Assembly (NCBI GenBank): GCA_947630345.1
Contig: CANRHF010000115.1
Location: 1 to 6,093, forward strand
Direction: 5' to 3'
From: an uncultured Oscillospiraceae bacterium
Lineage (GTDB): Bacteria; Bacillota; Clostridia; Oscillospirales; Oscillospiraceae
Length of the DNA stretch: 6,093 bases
The notes beneath the pieces were generated by a model. The model was not told where the DNA came from and searched no databases. It saw only the letters and a list, made by a program, of their open reading frames with translations. The translations under genes were made by a program, and so were the position numbers. Below are positions 5,210 through 6,093 of the stretch, one piece after another. Within the stretch, counting starts at the first letter, position 1, and each line of letters opens with the position of its first letter.

Positions 5210-5593
5210 ATGGGTGGGAGAGGTACTTTTGCAAGAGGAAATCCGGTGGATTATACATACAAAACCGTCGGCTATATTGAGGGTGTTAAGGTTTTAGAAG
5301 GGATAAACGGAAAGCACAGTTTGCCCGATGAAGCACATTCTAGCAGCGCTTATATCAAACTAAAATCAGATGGCACATTCCATGAAATGCGTTTTTATGA
5401 CAAAGACCATTATCTCATTCGAGAGATTGCATATCACCCGGAGCCGAAATTGAACAATGGAAATAGATCAGAGAACATCCTACATATTCATGAATATAGC
5501 AGAGACAATTTTCAAGACCGAATGCCACGTTTGATGACATCAAAAGAAATTAAAAAGTATAAAAAATATTTGAGGGGAGTGAAATTATCTTGA
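5210..5593 (+). CDS. MGGRG-start hypothetical protein, phage/mobile-element type
   Basis: A 127-residue protein with no signal peptide or membrane segment. It begins MGGRGTFARG, continues with GYIEGVKVLEG (21-31), a small-residue segment LPDEAHSSSAYIKL (38-51), DGTFHEMRFYDKDHYLI (54-70), the histidine-rich LHIHEY (91-96) and a lysine-rich end, KEIKKYKKYLRGV (112-124). I recall short Bacillota phage and mobile-element proteins with the same MGGRG opening and an LHIHxY plus KYKKxLxG ending, sometimes as C-terminal parts of phage head or toxin-like proteins, but no family name can be given with confidence. The histidines, D and R residues could suit a nuclease-like or metal-binding fold; that is only a guess. 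AAAGGTGG (5193-5200) precedes the ATG by 9 nt. The gene follows the DUF4417 stop by 1 nt and overlaps the next gene, so the three are surely co-translated. Confidence 0.72.
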   Translation: MGGRGTFARGNPVDYTYKTVGYIEGVKVLEGINGKHSLPDEAHSSSAYIKLKSDGTFHEMRFYDKDHYLIREIAYHPEPKLNNGNRSENILHIHEYSRDNFQDRMPRLMTSKEIKKYKKYLRGVKLS

Positions 5594-5868
5594 TAAACGG
5601 AAATGTACAAGAATTTATCGATGGTCTGCATTATGGCGATGAGCGCTTTTTTCTCTACAACGGAAAAAAATATTTTATACAAGGCTATTTGGAAAACGAA
5701 ACGCCGATGCTGGAGCTTTATGTTTTGGAACCGTCTGACAGCTGTTTTGAATGGCGTGCCTATTCAAAAGATAAAAACTATCCCGTTTCAGAGTTTGTCA
5801 GCGCAAAAATCTTTAATGGGAAATCTTTTTGGGAAGTTGAAAAAGACATCGAGTGGGTAGACTGTTAG
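5590..5868 (+). CDS. Small acidic hypothetical protein of the DUF4417 operon
   Basis: A 92-residue soluble, acidic, aromatic-rich protein starting at TTG 5590-5592, which overlaps the previous TGA as TTGA. GGGGAG (5574-5579) lies 10 nt upstream. Visible stretches are INGNVQEFIDGLHYGDE (2-18), FFLYNGKKYFIQGY (20-33), FEWRAYS (53-59), IFNGKSFWEVEKDIEWVDC (74-92). I recall similar proteins of about 90 residues in Clostridial mobile elements with the same start (NVQEF.D.LHYG.E) and the same N-G-K-[ST]-F-W-E..[KQ].IEWVD end, without known function. The overlapping start couples its translation to the MGGRG protein, which suggests a partner pair. An acidic partner of a basic protein would fit an immunity or antitoxin role, but this is inference only. 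The out-of-frame ORF starting at ATG 5603 is a shadow. Confidence 0.7.
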   Translation: MINGNVQEFIDGLHYGDERFFLYNGKKYFIQGYLENETPMLELYVLEPSDSCFEWRAYSKDKNYPVSEFVSAKIFNGKSFWEVEKDIEWVDC

Positions 5869-5963
5869 TGGATCGCGCATAACAACCACCCGGAACAATT
5901 CCGCTCGCCCGAAAGCGCTTTTTCTTCCAAAGCTGTTGCAAAAAATTTTCAAAAAAGCAGGGA
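5869..5963. other. Intergenic region after the DUF4417 operon
   Basis: It contains a small CGGAA-CAA-TTCCG hairpin (5891-5903) and a 4-bp stem (5902-5905 with 5914-5917) before CTTTTTC (5918-5924). Together these may form a weak terminator for the operon. The second copy of CTGTTGCAAAAA (5933-5944) follows. No gene is supported. Confidence 0.35.
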
Positions 5964-5998
5964 GCCCGAAAACCCAGTATTCATGTGGGTTTTCGGGC
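5964..5998 (-). terminator. 13-bp stem hairpin, probable minus-strand terminator
   Basis: A perfect 13-bp stem (5964-5976 with 5986-5998) has a 9-nt loop. On the minus strand it is followed after 7 nt by TTTTTT; on the plus strand no U-run follows. It lies 19 nt downstream (minus sense) of the V-E-W-E-stop codons, where a terminator of a minus-strand gene such as guaA would be expected. The gap before the U-run is longer than ideal. Confidence 0.5.
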
Positions 5999-6017
5999 AC
6001 TTCATAGCCAAGAGGGT

Positions 6018-6032
6018 TTATTCCCACTCGAC
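6018..6032 (-). other. Possible guaA-type attachment site (V-E-W-E-stop remnant)
   Basis: On the minus strand these bases read GTC-GAG-TGG-GAA-TAA, that is V-E-W-E-stop. GMP synthase (guaA) characteristically ends in I/V-E-W-E, and its 3' end is a known integration site for conjugative elements and islands in Bacillota, with GAGTGGGA in the core. Here the frame is open for only seven sense codons and is preceded by TGA, so guaA itself is absent. This fits the duplicated core at the far end of an integrated element rather than the gene. DNA at 6033-6093 is very AT-rich. No second core copy lies in the window, so the call is tentative. Confidence 0.35.
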
Positions 6033-6093
6033 AACTACTAATCAATTTTGTTTAGAGATTATTATTTGTCGTGTATGTAGGTCTTTTGATTAT

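Noticed and set aside
5851..5865. GAGTGGG inside the last operon gene as a second att core
   Set aside because: The match to the 6018-6032 site is short and lies within conserved IEWVD codons, so coincidence is the simpler explanation.
5788..6045. Minus-strand 85-codon ORF at the right edge
   Set aside because: It is antisense to the end of the 92-aa gene, reads through the hairpin at 5964-5998, and has no ribosome binding site or known domain.

Overview
The window looks like a chromosomal segment of a gut Bacillota, probably a GC-rich member of the Clostridia (Oscillospirales-like), carrying an AT-richer accessory stretch. The evidence is strong AGGAGG-type ribosome binding sites, sigma-A promoters with extended TGn -10 boxes, TTG starts, and gene families common in gut Clostridia (Ldh-family oxidoreductase, MepA-like MATE pump, TfoX N-domain protein, DUF4417). 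The species cannot be fixed from this sequence.

The left part (1 to about 2000) is visibly GC-rich and ordinary. It holds the 3' end of an Ldh-family malate/L-lactate dehydrogenase, a shared bidirectional terminator, and a convergent MATE efflux gene on the minus strand. The MATE gene has its own promoter and a leader with a long terminator-like hairpin just before the ribosome binding site.

From about 2130 rightward the base composition drops and the content becomes accessory. In order there are: a good promoter and ribosome binding site running into only the C-terminal tail of an Mrr-type restriction endonuclease; a small unrecognised ORF; a TfoX N-domain gene with a clear terminator; about 300 nt without genes; a 31-bp palindrome abutting a near-consensus promoter; and a class II Fic (AMPylating) protein gene.

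After Fic comes a compact non-coding locus. A minus-strand extended -10 promoter faces a structured RNA of about 75 nt with a GCAA-tetraloop hairpin and an intrinsic terminator. It converges on a 7-codon relic of a start site. I read this as a type I toxin-antitoxin locus whose small membrane-toxin ORF has been deleted while the antisense RNA gene remains.

The last coding block is a tight three-gene plus-strand unit (4585-5868): a DUF4417 protein, an MGGRG-start 127-aa protein with an LHIHEY motif, and a 92-aa protein rich in acidic and aromatic residues. Spacing is 1 nt and then a TTGA stop/start overlap. Their function is unknown. The layout resembles cargo of phages and conjugative elements and would fit a toxin/immunity-like or phage-associated module.

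Near the right edge the minus strand carries a 13-bp-stem hairpin and the codons V-E-W-E-stop. This looks like the 3' end of guaA (GMP synthase), a known integration hotspot, and may be an attachment-site copy marking the end of an integrated element. Overall the right two-thirds reads as a partly decayed defence and mobile-element island: Mrr relic, toxin-antitoxin relic, Fic, DUF4417 unit and a possible att site.
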